A stretch of DNA of 64,000 nucleotides, taken from contig NZ_PKFQ01000002.1 of the NCBI RefSeq assembly GCF_002939475.1, positions 124,001-188,000 of the forward strand. The letters are read 5' to 3'. Below the pieces are notes generated by a model that was not told the DNA's origin, ran no database searches, and saw nothing but the letters and a program-made list of their open reading frames with translations. Source of the stretch: Streptomyces cinnamoneus (GTDB lineage: Bacteria; Actinomycetota; Actinomycetes; Streptomycetales; Streptomycetaceae). The position numbers were made by a program, and so were the translations under genes. Shown here piece by piece: positions 1 through 8,906 of the stretch (the first letter of the stretch is position 1; each line of letters opens with the position of its first letter).

Positions 1-1819
1 CCACTACGGCCTGGGCCGCCTGGCCCGGCTCGCGCCCGGGGAGACCGTGCTGGTGCACGGCGGCGCCGGGGGAGTGGGGCTCGCCGCGCTCCAGTACGCC
101 CACCGGCGCGGCGCGCACGTCATCGCGACGGCGGGCAACCGCGTCAAGCGTGAGCTGCTGCGGCTGCTGGGGGTCGAGCACGTCCTCGACTCGCGGGACC
201 TGCGCTTCGCCGAGGAGATCCGGGAGATCACCGGCGGCCGGGGAGTCGACGTCGTCCTGAACTCCCTGGCCGGGGAGGCCATCTCCCGGGGCCTGGAGGT
301 CCTGCGGCCCGGCGGACGCTTCGTCGAGCTGGGCAAGCGCGACATCCTGGAGAACAAGCCGCTGCGCCTGCGCCCGTTCGACCGGAACATCGCGTTCTTC
401 GGCGTCAACCTCACGCAGCTCCTGCACGATCCGGCGCTGGCCATGACGCAGTTCGCCGAGGTGACCGCCCTGGTGCGGACCGGCCGGTACCGGCCGCTGC
501 TGCACACCGTCTTCCCGGCCGCGCGCGTCGCCGAGGCGTTCCGGCTCCTCCAGCACTCGCGGCACATCGGCAAGGTCGTCGTCGCCTTCGACCCCCTCGA
601 CGAACCCCTCGTCGTCGAGCGCGCGCCGCGCCCCCTGGAGCTCGACCCGCGAGGCACGTACCTGGTGACCGGTGGTCTCGGCGGCTTCGGCGCGGCGTCC
701 GTCCACTGGCTGGCGGCCCGCGGGGCGCGCCACGTCGCCCTCGTCGGCCGCCGGGGAGCGGACTCCCCCGAGGCGCCGGCCCTGCTGTCCGCCCTGGCGG
801 CCGGGGACGTACGGGCCCACGTCCACGCGGCCGACGTCTGCGACGCCGCCGCCATGCGGCGCGTGGTGGCCGAGGCCGAGGCGGAGGGCCGCCCGCTGCG
901 CGGCATCGTGCACTCGGCGATGCACCTCGACGACGGGTTCTTCACGGACCTGACGGACGACCGGGTCCGGGCCGTCCTGGCTCCGAAGATGGGCGGTGGC
1001 GCCGTGCTCGACTCCGTGGCCCGGGGCCGGCCGCTCGACCTGTTCCTGGCCTACTCCTCGGTCACCGCCACCATCGGCCATGTGACCCAGTCCGGTTACG
1101 TGGCGGGCAACCTGTACCTGGAGGCCCTCGCCCGCAAGCGGCGGGAGCTCGGTCTGCCGGCTCTGGCCGTCGCCTGGGGAGCCATCGGGGAAACCGGTTA
1201 CGTGGTGCGCAACAACCTCCTGGGGACCATGTCCCAGATGGGACTCCGGCCGCTCACGCCGGACGCGGCGTTCGAGGTCGTCGAGGGGTTCCTCACCGGC
1301 GAAGTCGACGTGGCCGGGGCCGGCCACTACAACTGGGAGCTGCTCGGCCGCCTGCTGCTGACCGTCGGGGCGCCGCGCCTCGCCCTCCTCATGCCGGTCC
1401 CGGGCACCGGCGGCGCCCTCACGCGGGAGGAGATCCTCAGCAAGCTCGCCGGGATGTCACCCGAGGAGGCCCAGCAGTACATCGCGGACTCGCTCGCCCG
1501 GGTGCTGGCCGACGTGGTGCAGATCCCGGTCGAACAGGTCGACCACCACCGCAGGATCGACACCTACGGGGTGGACTCGCTGATGGCCACCGAGGTGCTG
1601 ACGTCGCTGCGGCAGCAGTACGACGTCGACATCCCCCCGATGGAACTGCTTCGCAGCGAGGGCACCATCGCCGACATCGCCCGCATCATCCAGCTGCGCC
1701 TCGGCCTGGCGACCGGTACGGGGGCCGACACCCTGGCGCCGGGGGCGCTGCCGCGGCGTGAGGAGCCGAAGGCGTTGCCGGCGGGGGAGAGGCCGGAACA
1801 GGAGGAGGAGCCCGGCTAG
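1..1819 (+). CDS. Type I polyketide synthase, C-terminal part (ER-KR-ACP), partial
   Basis: The reading frame is open from base 2, so this is the last 605 residues of a larger protein that begins outside the window. An enoylreductase comes first (NADPH-binding LVHGGAGGVGLA near residue 20). A ketoreductase follows (LVTGGLGGFGA near residue 220, with the catalytic Ser and Tyr in YSSVTATIGHVTQSGYVAGN). An acyl carrier domain is last, with its phosphopantetheine Ser at residue 526 in GVDSLMA. There is no thioesterase or docking domain; the tail is Pro/Glu-rich. An intact ER and KR imply full reduction of the extended chain. Release must be by a separate enzyme or by transfer. Whether the PKS is iterative or modular cannot be told from this part. 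Confidence 0.93.
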   Translation, partial: HYGLGRLARLAPGETVLVHGGAGGVGLAALQYAHRRGAHVIATAGNRVKRELLRLLGVEHVLDSRDLRFAEEIREITGGRGVDVVLNSLAGEAISRGLEVLRPGGRFVELGKRDILENKPLRLRPFDRNIAFFGVNLTQLLHDPALAMTQFAEVTALVRTGRYRPLLHTVFPAARVAEAFRLLQHSRHIGKVVVAFDPLDEPLVVERAPRPLELDPRGTYLVTGGLGGFGAASVHWLAARGARHVALVGRRGADSPEAPALLSALAAGDVRAHVHAADVCDAAAMRRVVAEAEAEGRPLRGIVHSAMHLDDGFFTDLTDDRVRAVLAPKMGGGAVLDSVARGRPLDLFLAYSSVTATIGHVTQSGYVAGNLYLEALARKRRELGLPALAVAWGAIGETGYVVRNNLLGTMSQMGLRPLTPDAAFEVVEGFLTGEVDVAGAGHYNWELLGRLLLTVGAPRLALLMPVPGTGGALTREEILSKLAGMSPEEAQQYIADSLARVLADVVQIPVEQVDHHRRIDTYGVDSLMATEVLTSLRQQYDVDIPPMELLRSEGTIADIARIIQLRLGLATGTGADTLAPGALPRREEPKALPAGERPEQEEEPG

Positions 1820-1897
1820 ACCCGTGCCACGGGCCCACCGAGGGCGAACACACGCACCTCGAATGTGAGTATGAAGCGCATCTGTCGTCAGATACGC

Positions 1898-1925
1898 GGG
1901 CGCCCGCCGCCCGTGCCGGGCGCCC
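1898..1925 (+). terminator. Hairpin after the PKS gene
   Basis: GGGCGCCCG at 1898-1906 is matched perfectly by CGGGCGCCC at 1917-1925 around a 10-base loop, 80 bases past the PKS stop. No T-run follows, as is common in Streptomyces. It lies just before the next start codon, so it could also act in that gene's leader. Confidence 0.4.
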
Positions 1926-1947
1926 CGCGTCGATCTATGGTGGCCGC

Positions 1948-2982
1948 ATGGCCGAGGACAACGAGTCAGGGGCGTGGCGGACGTTTCGCCACTCGCCGTT
2001 CTTCCCCGCCACCGTGCTCGTCCTCATCGTCGCCGCCGCCGCGGGGCTCTTCGCCGGTTCGTACACCTACGCCATGGCCAATCCGACGCCGCACAGCATC
2101 CCCACCGCCGTCACCGGCGTGTCCGCCCCGGAAGTCAAGCGCGCCGAATTCGTCCAGGGCATGGAGAAGGCGCTGGGCGCCTCGCTCAGGCTGCGCCACT
2201 ACGGTTCGTACGACGCCGCCAGGACCGCGGTGGACGAACAGAAGGTCTACGCGATCCTCCGGGAACGCCCCGGCGGCGCGGAATTGGACGTCTCCGGCGC
2301 CTCGGGCGCCACCGTCGCGCAGCTGCTGTCCGAGACGGCCCCCCAGGTCGGCGGGCGGATCGGGGTGCCGGTGACCGTCAAGGACGTCAACCCGCTGCAG
2401 AGGGGCGATCCCCGCGGCCTCGCGCTGTTCTACATCTCGCTCGCCGCGGTGATCGTCGGCTTCGTCGGCGCGATCCAGCTGAGCGTGCACGCCAGCAAGC
2501 TGAACCCGGGTGAACGCATCGCCTTCACCGTCGCCTACTCGGCGCTGGGCGGCTTCACGATCGCCGCGATCGTGGACTGGGGGCTGGGTGCGCTGCGCCT
2601 TCCGTTCGCCGAGTCGTGGCTGATCCTGGCGCTGACGATGTTCACCTCGGGCATGGTCTTCAGCATGTTCAACGTGCTGATCGGCCGGTGGGCGATGCTG
2701 CCGACGTGGGGCCTGATGGTCCTGCTGGGCAACCCCTCCTCCGGCGGCGCCGTCTCCTGGCCCCTGCTGCCCTCGCCCCTCGGCACGATCGGCCGCTGGC
2801 TGCCTCCGGGCGCCTCGGTCAACGCCCAGCACACGGCCGTCTACTTCGGCGGCCACCAGCACGTCTTCCCGTTCGCCGTACTGGCGGCCTGGGCGGCGGT
2901 CTCCTGCGCGGTCTTCTGGACGTGGCGCCACCGCCACCCCGGCGGCCGCGAGCTGCGGACGGCGGCCGCGCCGGCGGGGTGA
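1948..2982 (+). CDS. ABC-2/YhgE-Pip-like integral membrane protein
   Basis: This 344-residue protein has one N-terminal membrane helix (about residues 21-42). An extracytoplasmic domain follows to about residue 150, and then five or six hydrophobic helices. That layout matches DUF3533/YhgE-type ABC-2 permease-like proteins of actinobacteria. It may be an exporter permease or a membrane-organising protein, and its substrate cannot be inferred. It starts at ATG 1948, about 130 bases after the PKS stop and on the same strand, so it could be read through from the cluster. No ATP-binding partner is next to it. Family call moderate, function unknown. Confidence 0.7.
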   Translation: MAEDNESGAWRTFRHSPFFPATVLVLIVAAAAGLFAGSYTYAMANPTPHSIPTAVTGVSAPEVKRAEFVQGMEKALGASLRLRHYGSYDAARTAVDEQKVYAILRERPGGAELDVSGASGATVAQLLSETAPQVGGRIGVPVTVKDVNPLQRGDPRGLALFYISLAAVIVGFVGAIQLSVHASKLNPGERIAFTVAYSALGGFTIAAIVDWGLGALRLPFAESWLILALTMFTSGMVFSMFNVLIGRWAMLPTWGLMVLLGNPSSGGAVSWPLLPSPLGTIGRWLPPGASVNAQHTAVYFGGHQHVFPFAVLAAWAAVSCAVFWTWRHRHPGGRELRTAAAPAG

Positions 2983-2994
2983 GGGGGCGGGGAG

Positions 2995-3019
2995 CCGCGT
3001 TCCCCCAGGGGGTGCGCGG
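2995..3019. terminator. Possible bidirectional terminator between convergent genes
   Basis: An interrupted stem forms from CCGCG (2995-2999), CCCCC/GGGGG (3002-3012) and CGCGG (3015-3019), in the 41-base gap between two convergent genes. Confidence 0.35.
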
Positions 3020-3023
3020 TGGG

Positions 3024-4649
3024 TCAGTCCTTCCGCTCGTGGTGGCGGTGCCGCCCCGGATGGCGCAGGTGCAGCCAGATGTCGCGGGCGCGGCGCCCGG
3101 CTTCGGTGCGGCTTCCGGCGACCAGCTCCCGGGCCTGTTCCGGCGTCTCCACCATCGGCCCCGACCCGCGCAGCGGCTTGCCCGCCGTCTCGTGCAGGAA
3201 GAACGTGGACACGGCTCCGATCGCGCCGGCGGCCATCAGGTAGTAGGCCGGGACCATCTCGTCGTCCGTCGTCTCGATGAGCGCTGACACCACCAGCGGG
3301 GTGGTGCCGCCGAACAGCGAGACGGAGATGTTGTACGAGACGGACAGCGCCCCGTACCGCAGCCGGGTGGGGAAGAGCGCGGGCAGCGTCGCCGCCGCGG
3401 TGCCGGCGAAGCACACCAGCAGCAGGCCCAGGATGAGGCAGCCGAGAGCGGGCAGCAGGGCGCCGCCGGCCCGGATCAGGAGCATCGCCGGGACGGCGAG
3501 CGCGATCAGCGCCACGCTGCCGGCCATGAACACCGGCCGGCGCCCCCACACGTCCGAGGAGCGGCCCACGGTCGTGATGGTGAGGGCCACGACGATCATG
3601 GTGCCGAGGATCAGGAGCTGTGAGGTGGTGGCGTCCTGACCCAGCGTCTCGGTCATGTACGTCGGCAGGTAGGAGGTGACCATGTAGCTGGTGACGTTGT
3701 AGACCACCACCAGGCCCATGCAGATCAGCACCGCGTGCCAGTGCCTGGTGAAGATCTCCTTCAGCCGGCCGTGGCCCGACTGGCGGGCCTCCTCGCCCCC
3801 CTCCCCGGCCGTTCCGGTGCCCTCGGGCGTCCCCGCGGTGCCGCGGTCGGGCCCGGCCGCCTCCGTCTCCGCCCGGAAGGCGGGCGTCTCCTCCAGCCGC
3901 ATCCGCATGTACAGCCCGATCAGACCGAGGGGGCCGGCGACGAGGAAGGGCAGGCGCCATCCCCAGTCCGTCATGCCGTCGGTGCCGAGCACGGCGGTGA
4001 GCACCGTCACCAGGCCGGAGCCGAGCGCGTAGCCGACGAACGTGCCGAAGTCGAGCCAACTCCCGAGGAAACCACGGCGCTTGTCGGGCGCGTACTCGGC
4101 GATGTAGGTGGTGGCGCCGGCGTACTCGCCGCCGGTGGAGAAGCCCTGCACCAGACGGCAGACGAGCAGTAGCACCGGGGCGCCGAAGCCGGCCGTGGCG
4201 TAGCCGGGCAGAAAGCCCACGGCGAAGGTGCTGACGGCCATCATGATCATTGTGGCGGCGAGCACCCGCTGCCGCCCGATGCGGTCGCCCAGCGGTCCGA
4301 AGACCAGGCCGCCGAGCGGTCGCACGAGGAAGGCGGCGGCGAACGTGGCGAACGCGGAGACCACCTGCGCGCCGGGTGAACTGGAGGGGAAGAAGACCTT
4401 GCCCAGCGTTGCCGCCATATAGGCGTACACACCGAAGTCGAACCACTCCATCATGTTCCCCAGCGCCGCGGCGGAGACGGCCCGCCGGACCTCGGGGCGG
4501 TCGGTGACCGTCACGTCCTCGATGCTCAGCGGGCGCTTGCGGCGGCGCAGCAGGGTGCGGAGCATGCGGTCCGTGGCCGAGGTGCCGCCGCGTGACGGCT
4601 CGGTGCCGCGGACCTTCACTGTTCTCTTGCGGTGGTAGCTCACTGTCAC
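3024..4649 (-). CDS. MFS transporter, metabolite:H+ symporter (ProP-like) family
   Basis: This 541-residue carrier has twelve predicted membrane helices. Family marks are NMMEWFDFGVYAYMA at the first helix, the loop motif GPLGDRIGRQRVL, and RLVQGFSTGGEYAGATTYIAEY near helix 5. These are typical of the metabolite:H+ symporter group that takes up proline, betaine, citrate or ketoacids. The N-terminus carries about 60 mostly basic cytoplasmic residues, and a charged loop rich in Glu and Gly sits in the middle. Several GTG starts are possible (4649, 4643); the second is better spaced from a weak AGG. The gene is divergent from the broken alkB. The substrate is unknown, but proline or betaine is plausible. 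Confidence 0.88.
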   Translation of the reverse strand: MTVSYHRKRTVKVRGTEPSRGGTSATDRMLRTLLRRRKRPLSIEDVTVTDRPEVRRAVSAAALGNMMEWFDFGVYAYMAATLGKVFFPSSSPGAQVVSAFATFAAAFLVRPLGGLVFGPLGDRIGRQRVLAATMIMMAVSTFAVGFLPGYATAGFGAPVLLLVCRLVQGFSTGGEYAGATTYIAEYAPDKRRGFLGSWLDFGTFVGYALGSGLVTVLTAVLGTDGMTDWGWRLPFLVAGPLGLIGLYMRMRLEETPAFRAETEAAGPDRGTAGTPEGTGTAGEGGEEARQSGHGRLKEIFTRHWHAVLICMGLVVVYNVTSYMVTSYLPTYMTETLGQDATTSQLLILGTMIVVALTITTVGRSSDVWGRRPVFMAGSVALIALAVPAMLLIRAGGALLPALGCLILGLLLVCFAGTAAATLPALFPTRLRYGALSVSYNISVSLFGGTTPLVVSALIETTDDEMVPAYYLMAAGAIGAVSTFFLHETAGKPLRGSGPMVETPEQARELVAGSRTEAGRRARDIWLHLRHPGRHRHHERKD

Positions 4650-4926
4650 CTGCCAGCCGGGGATGGGCGGAGCATGGGGGAGATGTATCCCTGATCAGTT
4701 ATTTTCATTACTTATATGCGATATTTGCCGGTTTATTCAGTGAACGGGCCGTCCGGTCGCCCGGGCGTGCGTTCACTCGCGCCTCGGGCGCATCACTTCG
4801 GCTGGGCGCCTGCCCAGCCGCAGGCGCCCCAATCCCCTGCTGACCGGGGGCGGCGAAGCGTCCTACTCTGGTAACTCACGGTCATGTCCCCTCGTCGGCG
4901 GGGCCGGCTTCACCCGAGGAGCGCCC
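4650..4926. promoter_or_regulatory. Divergent intergenic region with AT-rich island and two exclusive hairpins
   Basis: The region lies between the divergent MFS gene and alkB. An unusually AT-rich stretch at about 4690-4740 is the likely promoter zone. Two perfect hairpins overlap and cannot form together. One is CGGCTGGGC (4799-4807) with GCCCAGCCG (4812-4820). The other is GGGCGCCTGC (4804-4813) with GCAGGCGCCC (4820-4829). They would lie in the alkB leader if transcription starts in the AT-rich island. GAGGAG followed by 6 bases then sets the TTG start at 4927. Confidence 0.45.
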
Positions 4927-6105
4927 TTGAACACCGTGCCTGTCGCCCCACCCCACGCGGCCCAGTGGAAGGACCCCAAGCGCCTCCTCTGGCCGCTCGC
5001 CGTCCTCACCCCCGGCCTGCCCTTGCTCACCCTCTCCCACCTCCACCCCTCCGTCGGGCCGTTCGGCTGGTGGCTCCCGTTCGCCGGCACCCTGATCCTC
5101 GTCCCGGTGGTGGACCGGCTGTTCGGTTCCGACGCCTCCAACCCGCCGGACAGCGCGGCGCGTTCCCTGCGGGCGAGCGCCTACTACCGCTGGTGCACCT
5201 ACCTGTTCGTGCCGCTGCAGTACCTGTCCCTGGTGTGAGCCTGCGCCCAGTGGGCCAACCCGGCGCTCTCCTGGGCCGACCGCACCGGGCTCGCCCTGGC
5301 CGTCGGCTGGGTGGGTGCCCTGGGCCTCAACGCGGGCCACGAACTGGGCCACACCAGCGAGACGGCCGAACGCCGGCTGGGCAAGGTGGCCCTGGCCCAA
5401 GTCGCCTACGGGCACTTCTACGTGGCGCACAACCGCGGGCACCACCTGCACGTCGCCACCCCGGGCGACCCGTCGAGCGCCCGGCTCGGCGAGGGCTTCT
5501 GGCGGTTCCTCCCGCGCGTGGTCGCGGGCAGGGTCACCGGCGGCTGGCGGATCGAGGCCCGGCGCCTGGCCCGCCGCGGCCGCACGCCCTGGAGCGCGCG
5601 CAACGACGTCCTCAACAGCTGGGCCCCCACCGTGGCGCTGTACGCCGCCCTGGGCCTCGCCTTCGGACCCCGCGTGCTGCCGTACCTGGCGCTCCAGGCG
5701 GCGTTCGGGATCTGCGTCCTGGAAACGATCGCCTACATCGAGCACTACGGCCTGCTGCGGCGACGCCGTCCCGACGGCCGCTACGAGCGCCCCGCCCACC
5801 GGCACAGCTGGAACAGCGACGCCATCGTCAGCAGCGTGCTGCTCTTCCAGTCACAGCGGCACTCTGACCACCACGTCCACCCTCTGCGGCCCTACCCCGT
5901 CCTGCGGTACGCGGACGAAGCACCCCGCATGCCCACGGGCTTCGTGTCCATGATCCTTCTCGCCTGGCTGCCCCCGCTGTGGCGGCGGGTGATGGACCCG
6001 AAGGTCGTCGCCCACTACGACGGCGACGTCACCTTGGCCAACCTCCACCCTCCCGCGAGGGACCGGCTGCTGGCTCGTCACGGGACCGTGGCGGAAGGGG
6101 CTTGA
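4927..6105 (+). pseudogene. alkB: Alkane 1-monooxygenase (AlkB family), broken by one in-frame TGA
   Basis: Read through the stop, this is a full-length 392-codon membrane di-iron hydroxylase. The histidine boxes are all present: HELGH, HNRGHH and HSDHH, plus the EHYGL signature. A single TGA at 5236-5238 (codon 104) stops translation just before the first box. The frame is the same on both sides, and the context (LV-stop-ACAQWA) suggests a former TGG. The start is TTG 4927 behind GAGGAG. Nothing else is damaged, so the loss is recent, or it is a sequencing error. A GTG at 5311 could restart translation, but that product would lack the first membrane helices. The 3' end overlaps the convergent methyltransferase gene by 77 bases. 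Confidence 0.85.
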
Positions 6106-6829
6106 CCGCCGTGACGAGCGTGGTGGGGACGAACGGCCCGCACCACCACATGCGTGGTCCGAGCCCACGGGCCTCCACCGCGCTCATCCCGAGTCCGACG
6201 AGGACCCGCGCCCGCCCCGCCGACCAGATGTCGACCATGACCAGACGCCCGCCCGGCCGCAGCACCCGCACCGCCTCCGCCAGCGCCGCCCGCCGCCGCG
6301 CCAGGGGGTAGACGTTGTGGACGGTCATGCTCGTCACCACGACGTCGAAGCAGCCGTCCACCAGGGGAAGCGCCGAGACGTCGGCCGTGCACAGCCCCAC
6401 CCGCCCGCCCATGCCGCCCGCGGCCGCGTTCTCCCGGAGCGTACGGGGGTCGCTGCGCCACTGGTCGCGCCGCCGCCACAGGTCGACCCCCAGCGCGCGT
6501 CCGGTCGTCAGGCGCCGGCCGATCAGCAGCAGCACCGCACCGCTGCCGCACCCCAGGTCGAGCACGTCCTCGTCGCCGCGCAGCGCGAGCCCGTCGGCGA
6601 GCTCCCGCCAGACGGCGAACTTGCCGCGCAGCGAGGCGTGCAGGAAGGACGCCGCACAGCCGGCCAGCACGACCGCCGCGACGGCCGGTAGGAGCACGAA
6701 GGGCCATGGCGCCGCGCTCACGAACGCGCCCAGCGCCACCAGGGCGGCCAGGACGGCGCCCCCGGCGAGGGCCACCACCTGCGGCGGTCCGTCCAGGCCG
6801 TAGGGAAACACTCTGCGCCGGGTGTCCAC
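6029..6829 (-). CDS. Class I SAM-dependent methyltransferase with N-terminal membrane helices
   Basis: The 266-residue protein starts at GTG 6829, with GGGGGAGG about 10 bases upstream. Two hydrophobic helices (about residues 13-60) precede a Rossmann methyltransferase core. The core has VLDLGCGSGAVLLLIGR (motif I) and the later VRVLRPGGRLVMVDIW (motif III region). It is probably membrane-anchored, and its substrate is unknown. The C-terminal 25 residues are polar and run antisense into the end of alkB, so the two genes overlap tail to tail by 77 bases. No neighbour shows what is methylated. Confidence 0.85.
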   Translation of the reverse strand: MDTRRRVFPYGLDGPPQVVALAGGAVLAALVALGAFVSAAPWPFVLLPAVAAVVLAGCAASFLHASLRGKFAVWRELADGLALRGDEDVLDLGCGSGAVLLLIGRRLTTGRALGVDLWRRRDQWRSDPRTLRENAAAGGMGGRVGLCTADVSALPLVDGCFDVVVTSMTVHNVYPLARRRAALAEAVRVLRPGGRLVMVDIWSAGRARVLVGLGMSAVEARGLGPRMWWCGPFVPTTLVTAVKPLPPRSRDEPAAGPSREGGGWPR

Positions 6830-7052
6830 GGGGCCAGCCTCCCCCACCGCACCCGCACCGACACAGGGGGCAACAGCGCTGACCGGGGGAGCGCGTGAGG
6901 ACGCGCGCGCGGCGCCCCCAACCCTGCTTCCCCTCCGCACAGTTGCGCCCCCTCGTTGCCCCGTGATCGCTCCCGCCACCGGTCGTTGGAATCCCTGAAC
7001 GGCAGTGCCCCGCAGCTCGGGCGATCCGTGACGGCAGAAGGGCGGCCCTCCC

Positions 7053-8906
7053 GTGGGTGACACGAACATCGGCAGTGACGGCGCTCCCGCCACCCGTGCC
7101 GCCCCGGCGGGCGGCCCGCACCCCTGCGGCCCTCCGCGCCGCCAGGTGCTCACCGCCGCGGCGACGGCGCTCGGCTGGGTACCGGTCTTCCGCGTCGACG
7201 CGCACGCCGCCGACCCCGGCCTGCCCCCCGCCTTCCCCCGGGGGATCCGGCTGGTGCGGCAGGCGTTCCGCAACTGGTCGGGCGAAGTCGCCCTGGAGGC
7301 CGTGTGGACCGCCGTCCCCGCCTCTCCCCACGACGTCCTCACGCTGGCCGACTGGGCGCGCGCCCACCGGTGGCGGCTGCGGGCCAAGGGGGCGGCCCAC
7401 ACCTTCTCGCCGCTGCTCGCCGGCAAGAACGAGGACACCCGGCGGCTCGTCATGGTCGACACCACGGCCCACCTCACCGCGATCGAGGTCCGCCCCGGCA
7501 CACCCGCCACCGTCACGGCCCAGGCCGGCGCCACGCTGGACGCGGTCCACGCTGCCCTGGGAGCCGCCGGGTACGGACTGACGTGCGTCCCCGCCACCGG
7601 AAGCGTCACCGTGGCGGGCGTGCTGGCCGTCGGCGGACACGGCACGGGCGTGCCGCTGCCCGGCACTGGCCGTCCGCTCGGGCGGGGCACCGCGTCGTCG
7701 ACGACGAGCGACACCGTGGAGTCGCTCACCGCCGTGGTCTGGGACGCGACGACCGGGCGGCACGTGCTGAGGACCTTTCACCGCTCCGAACCCGACACGG
7801 CGGCGTTCCTCGTCCACCTGGGGCGGGCCTTCGTCACGGAGGCGACCCTGCGCGTCGCCGCCGACGTCCGCCTGCGGTGCCGCAGCTCCTTCGACGTACC
7901 CGTCGGCGAACTCTTCGGCCCACCGGGCAGCGGCCCGCGCACCCTCGACCGGTACCTGTCGCGGGCCGGACGGGTCGAGGCGCTGTGGCTCCCCCACACC
8001 GAGCGGCCGTGGCTCAAGGTGTGGACCGAGGAGCCCGAACGTCCCCCCGCCGCCCGCGAGATCCACTCCCCGTACCCGTACGTCTTCGGCGACAGCATCC
8101 CCGAGGAGGCGTCCACGCTCGCCCACCGGATCACCGAGGGAGCCGCCGCCCTGACGCCGGCGTTCACCGGCGCCCTGCAACGGGGCATCCAGCTGGGGCT
8201 GACCGCCACCGCCACGTGGGACCTGTGGGGCTGGTCGCGGAACACCGTGCTCTACCTCCGGGCCACCACGTGGCGCTGGGCCTTCGGGGGCTGGGCGGTG
8301 CTGTGCGCGCGGCGCGACGTCCAGCGGGTCCTGCACGAATTCTGGTCCGGGCTGCGGCGAGGGCTCGACGAGCACGGGGCCCACGGCGAGTACCCGCTCA
8401 ACGGCACCGTCGAGGTGCGGATCACCGCTCCGGACGGCCAGGGCCCCGCCGCGCCCGTGCTCTCCGCCGCCTGCCCCCGGGCCGACCGCCCCGACTGGGA
8501 CACGGTCGTGTGGCTGAACACCGCCACGTTCCCCGGAACACCCGGCTCCGCCGTCTTCCACCACGACCTCGAACAATGGATGCTGACCCGCTTCACCGGC
8601 TGGGCGGTGGTCCGCCCCGAGTGGTCCAAGGGGTGGGCGTACGGGGCGGGCGGAGCGTGGACGCAGTGGTCGGTCCTCACCGGGACCTGGCCCCGCGCCT
8701 TCACGGACGGCCGGCCGGAGGGCGCGCGCTGGGACGACGCCGTCGCCGTCCTCGAACGGCACGACCCGGCCGGAGTCTTCCGCAGCCCGTTCCTGGCCGG
8801 CCTGTTCTCCGCCCAGCTCCCCTCTCCCGGCCGACTGGCCCACGATCTTCGAGCGGGAATGGACCTGCCCGGCCGGCCACCCGGGTCCGTAGGCTCGCGG
8901 TCATGA
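7053..8906 (+). CDS. FAD-linked oxidase, type II cholesterol-oxidase-like (VAO fold), Tat-exported
   Basis: This 617-residue protein starts at GTG 7053. Arg29-Arg30 in PPRRQVLTAAATALG, followed by a hydrophobic stretch, is a twin-arginine export signal. The PCMH/VAO FAD domain has KGAAHTFSPLL, whose His fits the covalent FAD-linking position of type II cholesterol oxidases, and GVLAVGGHGTGVP. The large C-terminal half matches the sterol-oxidase substrate domain in length and general pattern. It is likely a secreted oxidase of a sterol or another bulky alcohol; the substrate is inferred only from the family. Its stop overlaps the start of the DsbA-like gene by four bases (ATGA), so the two are translationally coupled. 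Confidence 0.85.
   Translation: MGDTNIGSDGAPATRAAPAGGPHPCGPPRRQVLTAAATALGWVPVFRVDAHAADPGLPPAFPRGIRLVRQAFRNWSGEVALEAVWTAVPASPHDVLTLADWARAHRWRLRAKGAAHTFSPLLAGKNEDTRRLVMVDTTAHLTAIEVRPGTPATVTAQAGATLDAVHAALGAAGYGLTCVPATGSVTVAGVLAVGGHGTGVPLPGTGRPLGRGTASSTTSDTVESLTAVVWDATTGRHVLRTFHRSEPDTAAFLVHLGRAFVTEATLRVAADVRLRCRSSFDVPVGELFGPPGSGPRTLDRYLSRAGRVEALWLPHTERPWLKVWTEEPERPPAAREIHSPYPYVFGDSIPEEASTLAHRITEGAAALTPAFTGALQRGIQLGLTATATWDLWGWSRNTVLYLRATTWRWAFGGWAVLCARRDVQRVLHEFWSGLRRGLDEHGAHGEYPLNGTVEVRITAPDGQGPAAPVLSAACPRADRPDWDTVVWLNTATFPGTPGSAVFHHDLEQWMLTRFTGWAVVRPEWSKGWAYGAGGAWTQWSVLTGTWPRAFTDGRPEGARWDDAVAVLERHDPAGVFRSPFLAGLFSAQLPSPGRLAHDLRAGMDLPGRPPGSVGSRS

Noticed and set aside
1966..4446. An 826-codon open frame on the minus strand across two genes
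   Set aside because: It has Arg/Pro/Gly-rich composition and no domain pattern, and it runs antisense or out of frame to two well-supported genes. Such frames are normal in 72% GC DNA. The same holds for the other long antisense frames (for example 6078-8843, 33963-36497, 60553-63261).
5236..5238. Selenocysteine or programmed read-through at the alkB TGA
   Set aside because: I see no downstream SECIS-like hairpin. AlkB proteins have a tryptophan-type residue here and no selenium chemistry.
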